64,000 bases of DNA from Rhodospirillaceae bacterium (GCA_018662005.1 JABJHA010000008.1:1-64000), one strand, 5' to 3'. Counted from the first letter of the stretch, positions 36,006 to 44,533 are shown. Made by a program: numbers and translations. The notes: generated from the letters alone by a model not told the origin.

Positions 36006-36749
36006 TTACTCCAGCGTAAAATGCCCGGCGGCGTTATCGAAACCGATCACCAGAATTTCACGGGCCGCCAGATCGACGTCCCGCTCAAGGATAAAATCAT
36101 GATCTCCCGGGGAAACCGTATCGCGGGAATCCCACATACCGACCTTTACCCGGTGTTTGCCCGCAGTGACCGGGAATTGCTGATAAAAACTGGAATGGCC
36201 GTCCTTCGATAAACCCGCAGGCCGGGCGGCACCCCGATAGACATTTTTACCATCCAGGGCGAGATCGATAATCAGGGGCCAGCGTTCGCGCGAGCATTTC
36301 ATCGGCGCACGCATGTTGGCGGCCAGTTTGGCCAGCTCCTCACGGGTGCGCTTCTTGCACTCTTCCCGGTGCTGGCCTGCATGGGTGAAACTGAGCATGA
36401 CCTGTGCCTGTTCAGGCGGATGGGCGACGTAGACCGGAGAGCTTGAGAAATAAACAACCAGCAGCGCAAACAGAGCAAAGAAAATGGTCTGACCAAGTAA
36501 TTGCAGGGGGGTTTTTCTGGCCACCTTCATTTTCAGGCCCGACGCCTTAATTTTGGCGTGACGATCATTGGCCTGGCGGGCCTTTTCTTCCTTAAATAAT
36601 CTTTTTTGCTCGCGCACTTCCGCTGAAGGATTGATGATTTCTTTCAGTCCCAGATGATAGAGAACCAGAAAGAAAATCGGGCTGAAAACAATAAATGGCA
36701 CCAGATGGAAAATCGGAATGCTGGGATCAATGCCTAAAAACTCGTTCAT
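36006..36749 (-). CDS. Membrane protein of unknown function linked to cytochrome b fusion
   Basis: A 247-residue protein I do not recognise. Two predicted membrane segments lie at about residues 13-34 and 82-104, separated by a very basic cytoplasmic loop (EVREQKRLFKEEKARQANDRHAKIKASG). The C-terminal 140 residues would be periplasmic, contain two Cys (REECKKRTREE and APMKCSRER) and end in a beta-rich part (TAGKHRVKVGMWDSRDTVSPGDHDFILERDVDL) suggesting a small sandwich domain. Its ATG overlaps the stop of the cytochrome b fusion gene (ATGA), so the two are probably made together and may form a complex. Confidence 0.7.
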   Translation of the reverse strand: MNEFLGIDPSIPIFHLVPFIVFSPIFFLVLYHLGLKEIINPSAEVREQKRLFKEEKARQANDRHAKIKASGLKMKVARKTPLQLLGQTIFFALFALLVVYFSSSPVYVAHPPEQAQVMLSFTHAGQHREECKKRTREELAKLAANMRAPMKCSRERWPLIIDLALDGKNVYRGAARPAGLSKDGHSSFYQQFPVTAGKHRVKVGMWDSRDTVSPGDHDFILERDVDLAAREILVIGFDNAAGHFTLE

Positions 36750-38317
36750 GAGGCATCACCCTTATCATCGGGGAGCGCATCAAGGGTTTTCCTGAAATCG
36801 TCTATTTCGTTGCATAAGGGTTGTTCCTGAACCCGCGACGCCCAGAACACCTTGATACGGTCACGTTCGACCCGCTTGCGCAAATAGGGATCGCGAACAC
36901 CGGCAATGCGTTCTTCTGTCCAACGGTTGCCAAGGCGGTTAAAGCAATCGCAGGACTGGCAACCGGTAATCAAAATTCCGTCAACGCCGTCCTGGCTTAA
37001 CGTGAAATCCATGAAAGACGGCGGCAACATGCCAATACAGGGCATACTTAAACCGGCAACCCCTGGCTCTTCGACAGTGTTGGTGTCGGCACCAAAATCG
37101 CAGCCAAAGACTATAACACCGGGCTGCCCTTCGGCGCCGGTTGCTAACCTTTCAACGGCTTTGACGGTTTTGTCGCGAAGCTGCTTCAGGTTCAGGTCAG
37201 GCAGGTCGATACCGGTGATCAGTTCTTCGGTGCGCCTGAACGGGGTTGAAACCGGGCACGAGCCGACGCAAATTCCGCAACTCGTACACAGGTCCGAATC
37301 GACGACGGCTTCACGCTCGAAGGGCCTGCCGTCGGTTCTTGGAACCATGCTTATCGCCCCGAACGGGCAATCCACGAAGCAGCGCGTACAACCGTTGCAT
37401 TTTTCCAGATAGACGACCGCCGGTTTCGGGCGTTTAAGTGGTGGCATCCACGGCATTGCCGCAACAATGATTGACACCCCGATGGCCAGCGCCCACAGGG
37501 TTCCCGCACCCCAGGCATCGAAAACCGGATACAGGAACATATAGAACCAGTCCAGATTGAGTTCGCTGGGCACCATGCTCAAATCAGCCGGCGCATGGCT
37601 GACAGCCGGTTTGGCAAGCGCCAGGGCGACAAACATGACAAGCGAGCCAATGGCCAACCCGCGCGGCGGGTTGATTTTAGGCTGACTGACCCGCATCACG
37701 TGGATCCACATCACGAACAGCAGGAACAAGGGGCCAAAGATGTGCATGAACACCAGCAGGGTGAAGAACCTGTCTGTCAGGCTGCTGGGCGTCAGGAAAT
37801 TATTGGCCACCGGTTCACCAAAAATCCCCAGCCAGTCAATCCATTCCATGGAACTGATGGCCACATACTGGGCCAGCATGTCCCAGACCAGCCAGTAACC
37901 GCTGATCCCGGAAATAAACAGCATCCAGATAATCGGCACCCCGGTGAACCATGTGAACCAGCGAACATCGCGGTAACGATCCATGATGAATTCACGGCTC
38001 AGGTGAAACACCATGGTCACGATCATCGCGTCTGAGGCGTACCGGTGCAGGCTGCGCACGATGCCGCCCAGATACCATTGCTGATGGGTCATCACCTCAA
38101 CGGATTGATAAGCCCCGCCAACGGTGGTGTCGAAAAGGATATAAACATAGATGCCGCTGGCGGCGACAATCCAGTAATAGAAAAACGACAGGGTTCCCAT
38201 CTGGCGCAGTGGATTCCACTCCGGCCCGAAAGGCCGGTCCAGCGCTGCCTCAAGATGCAGAACAGCATTTTGCAGGCGTTTTCGGAAACTTAAATGAGAT
38301 AACGATGATGGCAACAA
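36746..38317 (-). CDS. Cytochrome b - bis[4Fe-4S] ferredoxin - MvhD-like fusion protein
   Basis: A 523-residue fusion. The N-terminal membrane part (about 1-295) is a cytochrome b of the bc1/b6 type with two His pairs, H91/H105 and H192/H206, each spaced 14, for two hemes b. A dicluster ferredoxin follows (Cys 307/310/313/317 and 344/347/350/354, in CNGCTRCFVDCP and CTSCGICVGSCP). The C-terminus (about 400-475) resembles MvhD/FlpD iron-sulfur domains, with VIVFGCDFGAD, PCIGMLPPSF and ITGCQSCDCFNRLGN. It should carry electrons between the quinone pool and a partner unknown here. Start is TTG (38317 or 38314), set by GGAGG upstream. A perfect FNR box lies 68 bp before it. It is not an ordinary cytochrome bc1. 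Confidence 0.85.
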   Translation of the reverse strand: MLPSSLSHLSFRKRLQNAVLHLEAALDRPFGPEWNPLRQMGTLSFFYYWIVAASGIYVYILFDTTVGGAYQSVEVMTHQQWYLGGIVRSLHRYASDAMIVTMVFHLSREFIMDRYRDVRWFTWFTGVPIIWMLFISGISGYWLVWDMLAQYVAISSMEWIDWLGIFGEPVANNFLTPSSLTDRFFTLLVFMHIFGPLFLLFVMWIHVMRVSQPKINPPRGLAIGSLVMFVALALAKPAVSHAPADLSMVPSELNLDWFYMFLYPVFDAWGAGTLWALAIGVSIIVAAMPWMPPLKRPKPAVVYLEKCNGCTRCFVDCPFGAISMVPRTDGRPFEREAVVDSDLCTSCGICVGSCPVSTPFRRTEELITGIDLPDLNLKQLRDKTVKAVERLATGAEGQPGVIVFGCDFGADTNTVEEPGVAGLSMPCIGMLPPSFMDFTLSQDGVDGILITGCQSCDCFNRLGNRWTEERIAGVRDPYLRKRVERDRIKVFWASRVQEQPLCNEIDDFRKTLDALPDDKGDAS

Positions 38318-38384
38318 AAAGCCTCCGGGGGGAAAATCGGGTCGATAGGTGCATCCTTAATGAAGCCCAATAGGGCACATTACA

Positions 38385-38398
38385 TTGATGCTGATCAA
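38385..38398. promoter_or_regulatory. FNR box upstream of cytochrome b fusion gene
   Basis: TTGAT-GCTG-ATCAA is an exact match to the FNR consensus, 68 bp upstream of the fusion gene start on the minus strand and 18 bp from the end of the SCO gene. It suggests oxygen- or NO-responsive expression of the fusion gene and the 36006 gene as a separate unit. Confidence 0.85.
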
Positions 38399-38415
38399 GG
38401 GGGTTATAAAGGCCC

Positions 38416-39267
38416 TCAGGCCGATGACTGACGATGAGATGATGAACCGGGTTTACGACGGCGGGCCCTGAATATGCGAACCCATTCGCGGACGACAAAG
38501 ATGAACATCCCGCCGACGATCAGGGTGCCGACAAAAAGCTGGATGAAAATCGAATAGTCAAAACGGTAGCGGTCCTGTGCCGGGTCATAAATGGTGCAAA
38601 ACAGCCGCACCTTCTTGATCAGGTCGCCAACACTGGCAAACGGCGTCGGCGTACCGAAAACAAGTTCCTTCAATGGTTCGACCAGCAGCGGCAAGTCAAA
38701 AGTCTGGCCATAAACCTGCCGGTAGACGACCCCCTTGCCATCAAGAACCGTCACTTGCGATAAGTGATCGTAACCCTTGGGCGAGGAATAGAAAATAAAG
38801 CCCAGGTTTTCAGCCAGGCCCACCATGGATGGCAAGTCGCCGCTCAGAAATTTCCAATCGGCAACGTCAATACCTTGCTGGGTGGCGAAGTAGCGCATCC
38901 GGTCGGGGCTATCCGCGGCGCTGTCGAAGCCGACGGAGACAACGGAAAAACTGTCATTCCCCAGGGCGTTGCGGGCGCTGGCGGCGGCGTCGGCCAGGGT
39001 CTGGGTGATGATCGGGCAGCTATCGGCGCAACTGGTGTAGATAAAGCTGACAACCAGTGGTTTGCCACGGAAATCAGCCATCGTCACCGCCTCGCCATGG
39101 CTATCGGTGAAGGCGTAATTGGCAAGGGTGCGGCCAATGGCGGCTTGTGAATAGGTCAGCGCCTGTTCTGGCGTGTAATCGGATTTGTCAGTTGCGGCCA
39201 GCGGCGCGCCCGGCAAAAAGGCGACCCAGGACATCAGTAAAATTAAAAGTGAAAATGATCTTTTCAT
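38416..39267 (-). CDS. SCO1/SenC family copper-binding protein
   Basis: A 283-residue SCO protein, a periplasmic thioredoxin-fold copper chaperone for CuA centres. A signal peptide is followed by ALTYSQAAIGRTLANYAFTDSHGEAV, the copper-binding Cys pair in SFIYTSCADSCPIITQTL, and the His ligand in KGYDHLSQVTVLD. Unlike many SCO proteins it also has a C-terminal membrane segment (about 242-264) with a basic tail. It sits directly behind the NO reductase-like genes, whose subunit II has a CuA site, so that is the likely target. Confidence 0.9.
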   Translation of the reverse strand: MKRSFSLLILLMSWVAFLPGAPLAATDKSDYTPEQALTYSQAAIGRTLANYAFTDSHGEAVTMADFRGKPLVVSFIYTSCADSCPIITQTLADAAASARNALGNDSFSVVSVGFDSAADSPDRMRYFATQQGIDVADWKFLSGDLPSMVGLAENLGFIFYSSPKGYDHLSQVTVLDGKGVVYRQVYGQTFDLPLLVEPLKELVFGTPTPFASVGDLIKKVRLFCTIYDPAQDRYRFDYSIFIQLFVGTLIVGGMFIFVVREWVRIFRARRRKPGSSSHRQSSA

Positions 39268-39303
39268 AACCCTCAGCTCATTCCCCCCGAAATGATAAAA
39301 GCG

Positions 39304-39331
39304 GGACGGGCGGCATGATAACCGCCCGTCC
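39304..39331 (-). terminator. Strong hairpin after heme-copper subunit I gene
   Basis: GGACGGGCGG pairs perfectly with CCGCCCGTCC around an 8-nt loop, 10 bp after the subunit I stop. On the minus strand it is followed by CGCTTTTAT, a short T-tract. It may terminate most of the transcripts before the SCO gene. Confidence 0.7.
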
Positions 39332-39340
39332 TTGTTGCCT

Positions 39341-41035
39341 TTAGCTTAAGCCCCAAACGCTGCTCAAATACTTCCAGTTAACGAAGTAATAGAGAACGAA
39401 CGAGACCAGGAAGATCATCGCCAACACGAAGGTTCCGGGAACCTCCATGGTTCCGGCGCTGCCATAACTGGTGGCGGCTCCGGTGACGTTGGGTTCTGCC
39501 GGTGCTTCTTCGGCAGGTGCAGCAGCTGCTGGCACCTTGGCCTTACCCCACAGGATCGTACCGACCATGTTGAGGATGAAGATCGCAGCACCTATAGAGC
39601 CCATGACCGCGGCGACACCGTTCAAACCCATCATCAGGTTGGCGGCTGCCGGGAAGTCATAGCCCATGGCGGAGTCGGCAAAGGTCATATCCCAGTGCCG
39701 GCGCGGAACACCCAGTGTACCCGCCCCCATCATGAAGGTCGCGGCCAGTCCCATGCCAATACCGAACAGGTAAGGTTGCCATTTGGCGAGACCGGGGAAG
39801 ACCAGCTCTTTTTGCCACAACGTCGGCACGATCCAGTACGAGATCGCCATAAACGTTAGCGTCGTACCGACCACCACAGTGCCATGGAAGTGACCGGGCA
39901 CGTAGATGGTGTTGTGGGTGATCAGGTTGAGCTGCTCTGTGCCCATCATGACGCCCGAGATACCACCCAGGAAGCCGAACAGGACCACCGACAGGGCCAT
40001 ACCGGCAAACACCGGGTTACCCCACGGCGCCTTGGTCAGCCATTCAAACAGACCCTTGTTAAGACCCTTCTTGCGCTGCGCCGCCTCGATGGCGCCAGGA
40101 ACGGTAAGCCCGTGGATCATCGAACCCAACACCGCCAGATACAAAGCGTATGAGGTGTTGAAGATCTTGTATTCCGAGCTCAGTCCCGGGTCGACCAGCA
40201 GATGGTGGGCGCTGGCCAGTTGCAGGAACAGGATGTACAGCAGGAAGGCCGTACGGCTGACCTTTTCGCTAAGCGGTTTGGCACCGAACAGGATCGCGGC
40301 AATCGCATACCAGCAAGCAATCTGGGCGGCGACGTTGACCTGTTGGGAAGAGTGACCCATGCCCCACCAGATCACCCGATACATGATGGTGTCGATGTGA
40401 GACAAAAGCCCCAGGGACCAGAACCAGGTCGGGACCAGGATAATGGCGCCGGACAGGATCGTGAAGACGGCGATAATCGCCGCCGTCATGGCCCCGAAAG
40501 TGACCAGCGGAATAGACCCTTCATAGGTTTTTTCCTTGCGCGCCATGTGCAGAGTGGCAAAAAATACCAGACACCCCAATAGCGCACCGACGGCGAACAG
40601 GATAATACCCAGATAGAAGTCCTGGGCCGCCATCATTGGCGGATAGGATGTGAACATCACCGAGCTGTCGCCCCTGAGCACCGCAATATTGGTAATGACG
40701 GCGCCTATCAGCATCATCCAGTAACCAATCCACGCGATCTTTGGAAAGACCATGCGTGCATTGAGAAGAATGGCCGAGGTGAAATACAACAATGCAATTT
40801 CAAAGAAAATGCACCAAACCAGCAAAACGTCCAATCCGTGCGCAGTTAGCGCCAGATAGAACAGGTCTGCATCAAGAAGGTGAACTGCGGGCCAGCGGGT
40901 CAAAGCGACCAGCAGGCCGAACAAGCCACCAACCAACAAGAAAACAACAGCCGTTACCGCGTTCCATTTGATCAACTTGTCAGCATTAAGATCAATTTTG
41001 AAACCAGTATCGGGACACGTTCTGAATTCTGCCAT
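39341..41035 (-). CDS. Heme-copper oxidoreductase subunit I, probable eNOR-type NO reductase
   Basis: A 564-residue membrane enzyme of the heme-copper superfamily with about 13-14 helices. Heme and metal ligands are present: H66 (low-spin heme), H228, H277/H278 and H382/H384. The residue four after H228, tyrosine in O2-reducing oxidases (HxxxY) and glutamate in cNOR, is Gln232 (GHSSQQVN), so a cross-linked Tyr is absent. From established knowledge, loss of that Tyr marks NO reductases. I infer the eNOR group, which keeps a CuA subunit II. Gene context with nirS, hemerythrin and SCO agrees, and no norCB is in the window. GGGAGG precedes the ATG. Alternative: a divergent oxidase. Confidence 0.75.
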   Translation of the reverse strand: MAEFRTCPDTGFKIDLNADKLIKWNAVTAVVFLLVGGLFGLLVALTRWPAVHLLDADLFYLALTAHGLDVLLVWCIFFEIALLYFTSAILLNARMVFPKIAWIGYWMMLIGAVITNIAVLRGDSSVMFTSYPPMMAAQDFYLGIILFAVGALLGCLVFFATLHMARKEKTYEGSIPLVTFGAMTAAIIAVFTILSGAIILVPTWFWSLGLLSHIDTIMYRVIWWGMGHSSQQVNVAAQIACWYAIAAILFGAKPLSEKVSRTAFLLYILFLQLASAHHLLVDPGLSSEYKIFNTSYALYLAVLGSMIHGLTVPGAIEAAQRKKGLNKGLFEWLTKAPWGNPVFAGMALSVVLFGFLGGISGVMMGTEQLNLITHNTIYVPGHFHGTVVVGTTLTFMAISYWIVPTLWQKELVFPGLAKWQPYLFGIGMGLAATFMMGAGTLGVPRRHWDMTFADSAMGYDFPAAANLMMGLNGVAAVMGSIGAAIFILNMVGTILWGKAKVPAAAAPAEEAPAEPNVTGAATSYGSAGTMEVPGTFVLAMIFLVSFVLYYFVNWKYLSSVWGLS

Positions 41036-41047
41036 GATTGCCTCCCT

Positions 41048-41590
41048 CTACTTAGCAACTACGTGGATTTTGCCAACCATTGTATGGTGGCCAATCCCGC
41101 AGAATTCGTTACAAATAACGCCAAACTCGCCAGAACTGGTCGGTTTGACAGTGAAGATCATCTCGTAGTTGGGGTGCACCTGAATATTGATGTTTTCAGG
41201 CAGCAGTGACCAACCGTGCATCCAGTCAAGTGACGACAGATGGAAACGATAAGATTGCCCCTCTTCCAACTCGATAACCGGCCACCATTCCCACAACCGG
41301 CCAAGCATATAGACGTCGCCTCCGGCAGGTGGATGAACGACCGGGATGCCGGTATCGCCTTCTTCGCGGACCGTATACTTGGCTGCCCACGTTTCGACTT
41401 TTTCGGCATAAACGTCCGGTTTGATCTTATAGGCCTCGTTCGACAGATTCTGTTCGCCGACAAGGTGCCAATACGGCATCATGAAAAACATCACCAGGGC
41501 CCAGATAAAGGCGATGGTGATCCACATGACCTCCGATTTTTCGATTGGTTGGTTCCACCAAACCCGCTGTGGTGGAGGAAAAATACCCAT
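41048..41590 (-). CDS. Heme-copper subunit II with CuA site, NO reductase partner
   Basis: A 180-residue protein with one N-terminal membrane anchor (about 22-42) and a periplasmic cupredoxin domain. The CuA ligands are complete: H125 in LDWMHGWSLLP and C160, E162, C164, H168, M171 in CNEFCGIGHHTM. A single anchor and short length resemble B-family oxidase subunit II. It would accept electrons from a soluble cytochrome c and pass them to subunit I, 12 bp downstream. The gene is preceded by a small TM-protein gene and lacks a coxIII or ctaG partner, unlike an aa3 operon. Confidence 0.85.
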   Translation of the reverse strand: MGIFPPPQRVWWNQPIEKSEVMWITIAFIWALVMFFMMPYWHLVGEQNLSNEAYKIKPDVYAEKVETWAAKYTVREEGDTGIPVVHPPAGGDVYMLGRLWEWWPVIELEEGQSYRFHLSSLDWMHGWSLLPENINIQVHPNYEMIFTVKPTSSGEFGVICNEFCGIGHHTMVGKIHVVAK

Positions 41591-41611
41591 AATAAAAATT
41601 CCCTCTTTTTC

Positions 41612-41779
41612 TTATTGAGCCAGCGGGATGGCGATGGTTTCCATCACACCCCATACGATATACAAAACCATCGGCGAAACGATGCCGATGACGAGCAACA
41701 GAAGCGGGCTATCCAGCAGCTGTTGCATAAATGGAATTTTTTCGTCCGTTCCACCGGGACCGGTGTCAAAATCGCTCAT
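41612..41779 (-). CDS. Small single-helix membrane subunit of the heme-copper complex
   Basis: A 55-residue protein with one membrane helix (about 25-50; LLDSPLLLLVIGIVSPMVLYIVWGVMETIAIPLAQ) and an acidic N-terminus (MSDFDTGPGGTDEKIP). GGGGA lies 5 bp before the ATG at 41779. It is first in the unit, 21 bp before subunit II, so it is probably a small structural subunit. No function is known from the sequence alone. Confidence 0.75.
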   Translation of the reverse strand: MSDFDTGPGGTDEKIPFMQQLLDSPLLLLVIGIVSPMVLYIVWGVMETIAIPLAQ

Positions 41780-42043
41780 AAGTCCCCTCTCCTTCCTTAT
41801 CATTGACAATCCCCGAGCATGCTCTGGCGGGGCCTTAACCTCATAAAAGCGCGTTTTAGCTTGCTCCAATCAGCCATGGTTACCCGGTGGCTTCCTTAAC
41901 CGAGGTCAAATGGGCGCACTTTTTCTATTTTTGCCGAGCCGCCGAATCTGTCGAAAAAGCCAACTAATCCTTGCCTTTAGCTGTGCCAACGGGCACATAA
42001 AGTAAAGACCGGAACATTCCGCGCCTGATGGAGAATTCAACCC

Positions 42044-42991
42044 GTGCCCGCCAACGACGACTCCGACACCATCAACAACAATGACGCAGCCGAACAGACG
42101 CGTGCGCCAAATTTGCGGGTTGTTGAATATGCCCTGCTGTTAAAGCCCAGGGTGATGTCGCTGGTCGTCTTCACCGCCTGGACCGGCATGATGATGGCGC
42201 CGGGTTCGATTGACCTGCCCACCGGCGTCATTGCCATCATCTGTATCGCCGTCGCCGCAGGGGCGTCTGGGGCGATTAACATGTGGTATGACCGCGACAT
42301 CGACATCATCATGAAGCGAACCCAGCACAGGCCGCTGCCAGCGGGCCACCTTGAACCGCTCGAAGCGCTCGGTTTTGGCGTCTTCCTGTCCGTCGCCTCG
42401 GTCTCCGTCATGGCTATTTTTGTCAATATCGCCGCTGCCGGCTGGTTGATGACGACCATCGTCTATTACGTTTTCATCTACACCATCTGGTTAAAACGGC
42501 GGACCCCGCAAAACATCGTCATCGGCGGCGCTGCCGGTGCCTTCCCGCCAATGATCGGCTGGATTGCAGTCACCGGCGGGGTTGAATCCAACGCCTGGAT
42601 TCTGTTCCTGATTATTTTTCTGTGGACGCCGCCCCATACCTGGGCCCTGGCCCTGTTCAGAAGTGGCGATTACGAAGCCGCCGGGGTGCCGATGATGCCG
42701 GTTGTCGTCGGCCACCACAAAACCGCTGTGCAGATGCTGATTTACACGCTGGTTCTGATACCGGTGACCCTGTTGCCAACGATTCTGGGCCTTTCCGGGC
42801 GCGTCTACATGGCCGCGGCTATCGTCTTAGGCGTCGGCCTTCTGCGCCATGCCATCATTGTGCTGAAAGACGACGACGCCAAAAAGGCCCGCTCGATGTT
42901 TCTATTTTCGATCCTCTACCTGTTCATGATCTTCGTCTTCCTGCTCGTCGACAAAGGCCTGATGCTGTGGTTGCCTGATTACTTCTCATGA
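42044..42991 (+). CDS. ctaB: Protoheme IX farnesyltransferase (heme O synthase)
   Basis: A 315-residue UbiA-family membrane prenyltransferase that adds farnesyl to heme B, giving heme O. About nine helices; the Asp-rich motif is NMWYDRDIDIIMKRTQHRPLPAG, and the second conserved loop is DYEAAGVPMMPVV. The start is GTG with GGAG about 10 bp upstream. It is divergent from the NO reductase-like genes. No ctaA is present in the window, so whether this complex contains heme O/A or the gene serves another oxidase is open. It overlaps the next gene by 4 bp. Confidence 0.93.
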   Translation: MPANDDSDTINNNDAAEQTRAPNLRVVEYALLLKPRVMSLVVFTAWTGMMMAPGSIDLPTGVIAIICIAVAAGASGAINMWYDRDIDIIMKRTQHRPLPAGHLEPLEALGFGVFLSVASVSVMAIFVNIAAAGWLMTTIVYYVFIYTIWLKRRTPQNIVIGGAAGAFPPMIGWIAVTGGVESNAWILFLIIFLWTPPHTWALALFRSGDYEAAGVPMMPVVVGHHKTAVQMLIYTLVLIPVTLLPTILGLSGRVYMAAAIVLGVGLLRHAIIVLKDDDAKKARSMFLFSILYLFMIFVFLLVDKGLMLWLPDYFS

Positions 42992-44481
42992 CCGCTACTG
43001 CTTACGAAAAGCTTGAGCAACGTTTCCGTCGTATTCTGGTTCTTGGCGATGCCGGCGAGGCCCTGCAATGGGACTACGCGACGATGATGCCCGCCGGAGG
43101 CGGCCCCGGTCGCGGTGAACAACTGGCCGAATTAAGCGGCGTCTGCCATTCCCTGCTCAGCGACAGCGAAACCGGTGATTTGCTGGAAGAGGCTGATCAG
43201 GATGGCAATCTGAATAACTGGCAATCCGCCAATTTACAGGCCATGAAGCGCAAGTGGGTCCACGCTACGGCCCTGTCGGAAGATCTGGTGCTGGCTTTTT
43301 CAAAAGCCTGTACGGGGTGTGAAACCGTCTGGCGCGAGGCCCGCGCAGCAAGTGATTTCGCCGCCGTCCTGCCCCATATGGAGGCCCTGCTGGGGCTGGT
43401 TCGCCAGTGCGCCAGTGCGAAGGCGGAAAAACTGGGCCTTTCCCCCTATGACGCGCTGCTTGACGAATTCGAGCCTGGTGGCCGCAGCGCCGATATCGAC
43501 GTGCGCTTCGCCGAACTGGAAGCCTTCCTGCCGGATTTTTTGGGCAACGTGCTGGAAAAACAGAAATCCGATCCGGCCCCGGCCTTTCCGCAAGGGCCAT
43601 TCGCAGCTGAAACACAGCGCCAGCTGGGTCTGAAACTGATGACCGCGCTGGGCTTCGATTTTAACCACGGCCGTCTTGATGTCAGCCTGCATCCGTTTTG
43701 CGGCGGCACCCCGGATGATGTCCGCATCACCACCCGCTTTGACGAAGATGATTTCTCCTCGGCCCTGATGGGTGTCCTGCATGAAACCGGCCACGCCCTG
43801 TATGAGCGCGGCCTGCCCGCCCGCTGGCGTTACCAGCCGGTCGGTCAAGCCCTTGGCATGGCGATCCACGAAAGCCAGTCGTTACTGATCGAAATGCAAA
43901 TGAGCCGCTCGCGCGGATTTCTGGAATTTGCCGCCCCCCTGATGCGCGACGCCTTCAACGGTTCGGGACCGGCCTGGGATGTCGAGGCGCTTTACAGGAA
44001 CCTGATAAAAGTCGAGCCGGGCTTCATTCGCGTCGATGCCGATGAAGTGACCTACCCGCTGCATGTGATCCTGCGCTACCGGTTGGAAAAACAGATGATC
44101 GCGGGCGATCTTTCCTTGTCCGACTTGCCAGCCGCCTGGAACGACGGCCTCGAAGACCTGCTTGGCATCCGCCCAGCCAATGATCGCGAAGGATGCCTGC
44201 AGGATATTCACTGGTATGACGGGGCCTGGGGCTACTTCCCGACTTACACACTGGGCGCAATGACGGCGGCCCAGTTATATTCTGCGGCTCTGGAAGAAAA
44301 GCCTGATATATCAACAAGCATCCCGCAGGGAGACTTCACCCCCCTGACCGATTGGCTGATTCACAATGTTCACGCATTGGGCTCGTCGCTTGGCGCCGGT
44401 GAGATGGTCGAAAAAGCAACCGGACGGCCCCTGGATGGCGCCGCCTTTACCCGTCACCTCAAATCCCGCTATCTGACTTGA
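42988..44481 (+). CDS. Carboxypeptidase Taq family metallopeptidase (M32)
   Basis: A 497-residue zinc carboxypeptidase of the M32 family. The catalytic motif is GVLHETGHALYERGLP (HExxH, about residues 260-264) with downstream GMAIHESQSLLIEMQM, which supplies the third ligand Glu. DVRITTRFDEDDF and the C-terminal YFPTYTLGAMTAAQLY are family marks. It releases C-terminal amino acids, with broad specificity, in the cytoplasm. ATGA overlap with ctaB suggests co-translation, though no functional link is apparent. Confidence 0.93.
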   Translation: MTATAYEKLEQRFRRILVLGDAGEALQWDYATMMPAGGGPGRGEQLAELSGVCHSLLSDSETGDLLEEADQDGNLNNWQSANLQAMKRKWVHATALSEDLVLAFSKACTGCETVWREARAASDFAAVLPHMEALLGLVRQCASAKAEKLGLSPYDALLDEFEPGGRSADIDVRFAELEAFLPDFLGNVLEKQKSDPAPAFPQGPFAAETQRQLGLKLMTALGFDFNHGRLDVSLHPFCGGTPDDVRITTRFDEDDFSSALMGVLHETGHALYERGLPARWRYQPVGQALGMAIHESQSLLIEMQMSRSRGFLEFAAPLMRDAFNGSGPAWDVEALYRNLIKVEPGFIRVDADEVTYPLHVILRYRLEKQMIAGDLSLSDLPAAWNDGLEDLLGIRPANDREGCLQDIHWYDGAWGYFPTYTLGAMTAAQLYSAALEEKPDISTSIPQGDFTPLTDWLIHNVHALGSSLGAGEMVEKATGRPLDGAAFTRHLKSRYLT

Positions 44482-44533
44482 ATGGCGCAACCGCCGGGTA
44501 TAGGTTGTGCCGCTTGAAAGGTCGGTTATCCAT

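Noticed and set aside
39341-41590. Ordinary aa3 cytochrome c oxidase subunits I and II
   Set aside because: The HxxxY tyrosine is Gln, subunit II has only one membrane anchor, and coxIII/ctaG are missing, so a standard oxidase call does not fit.
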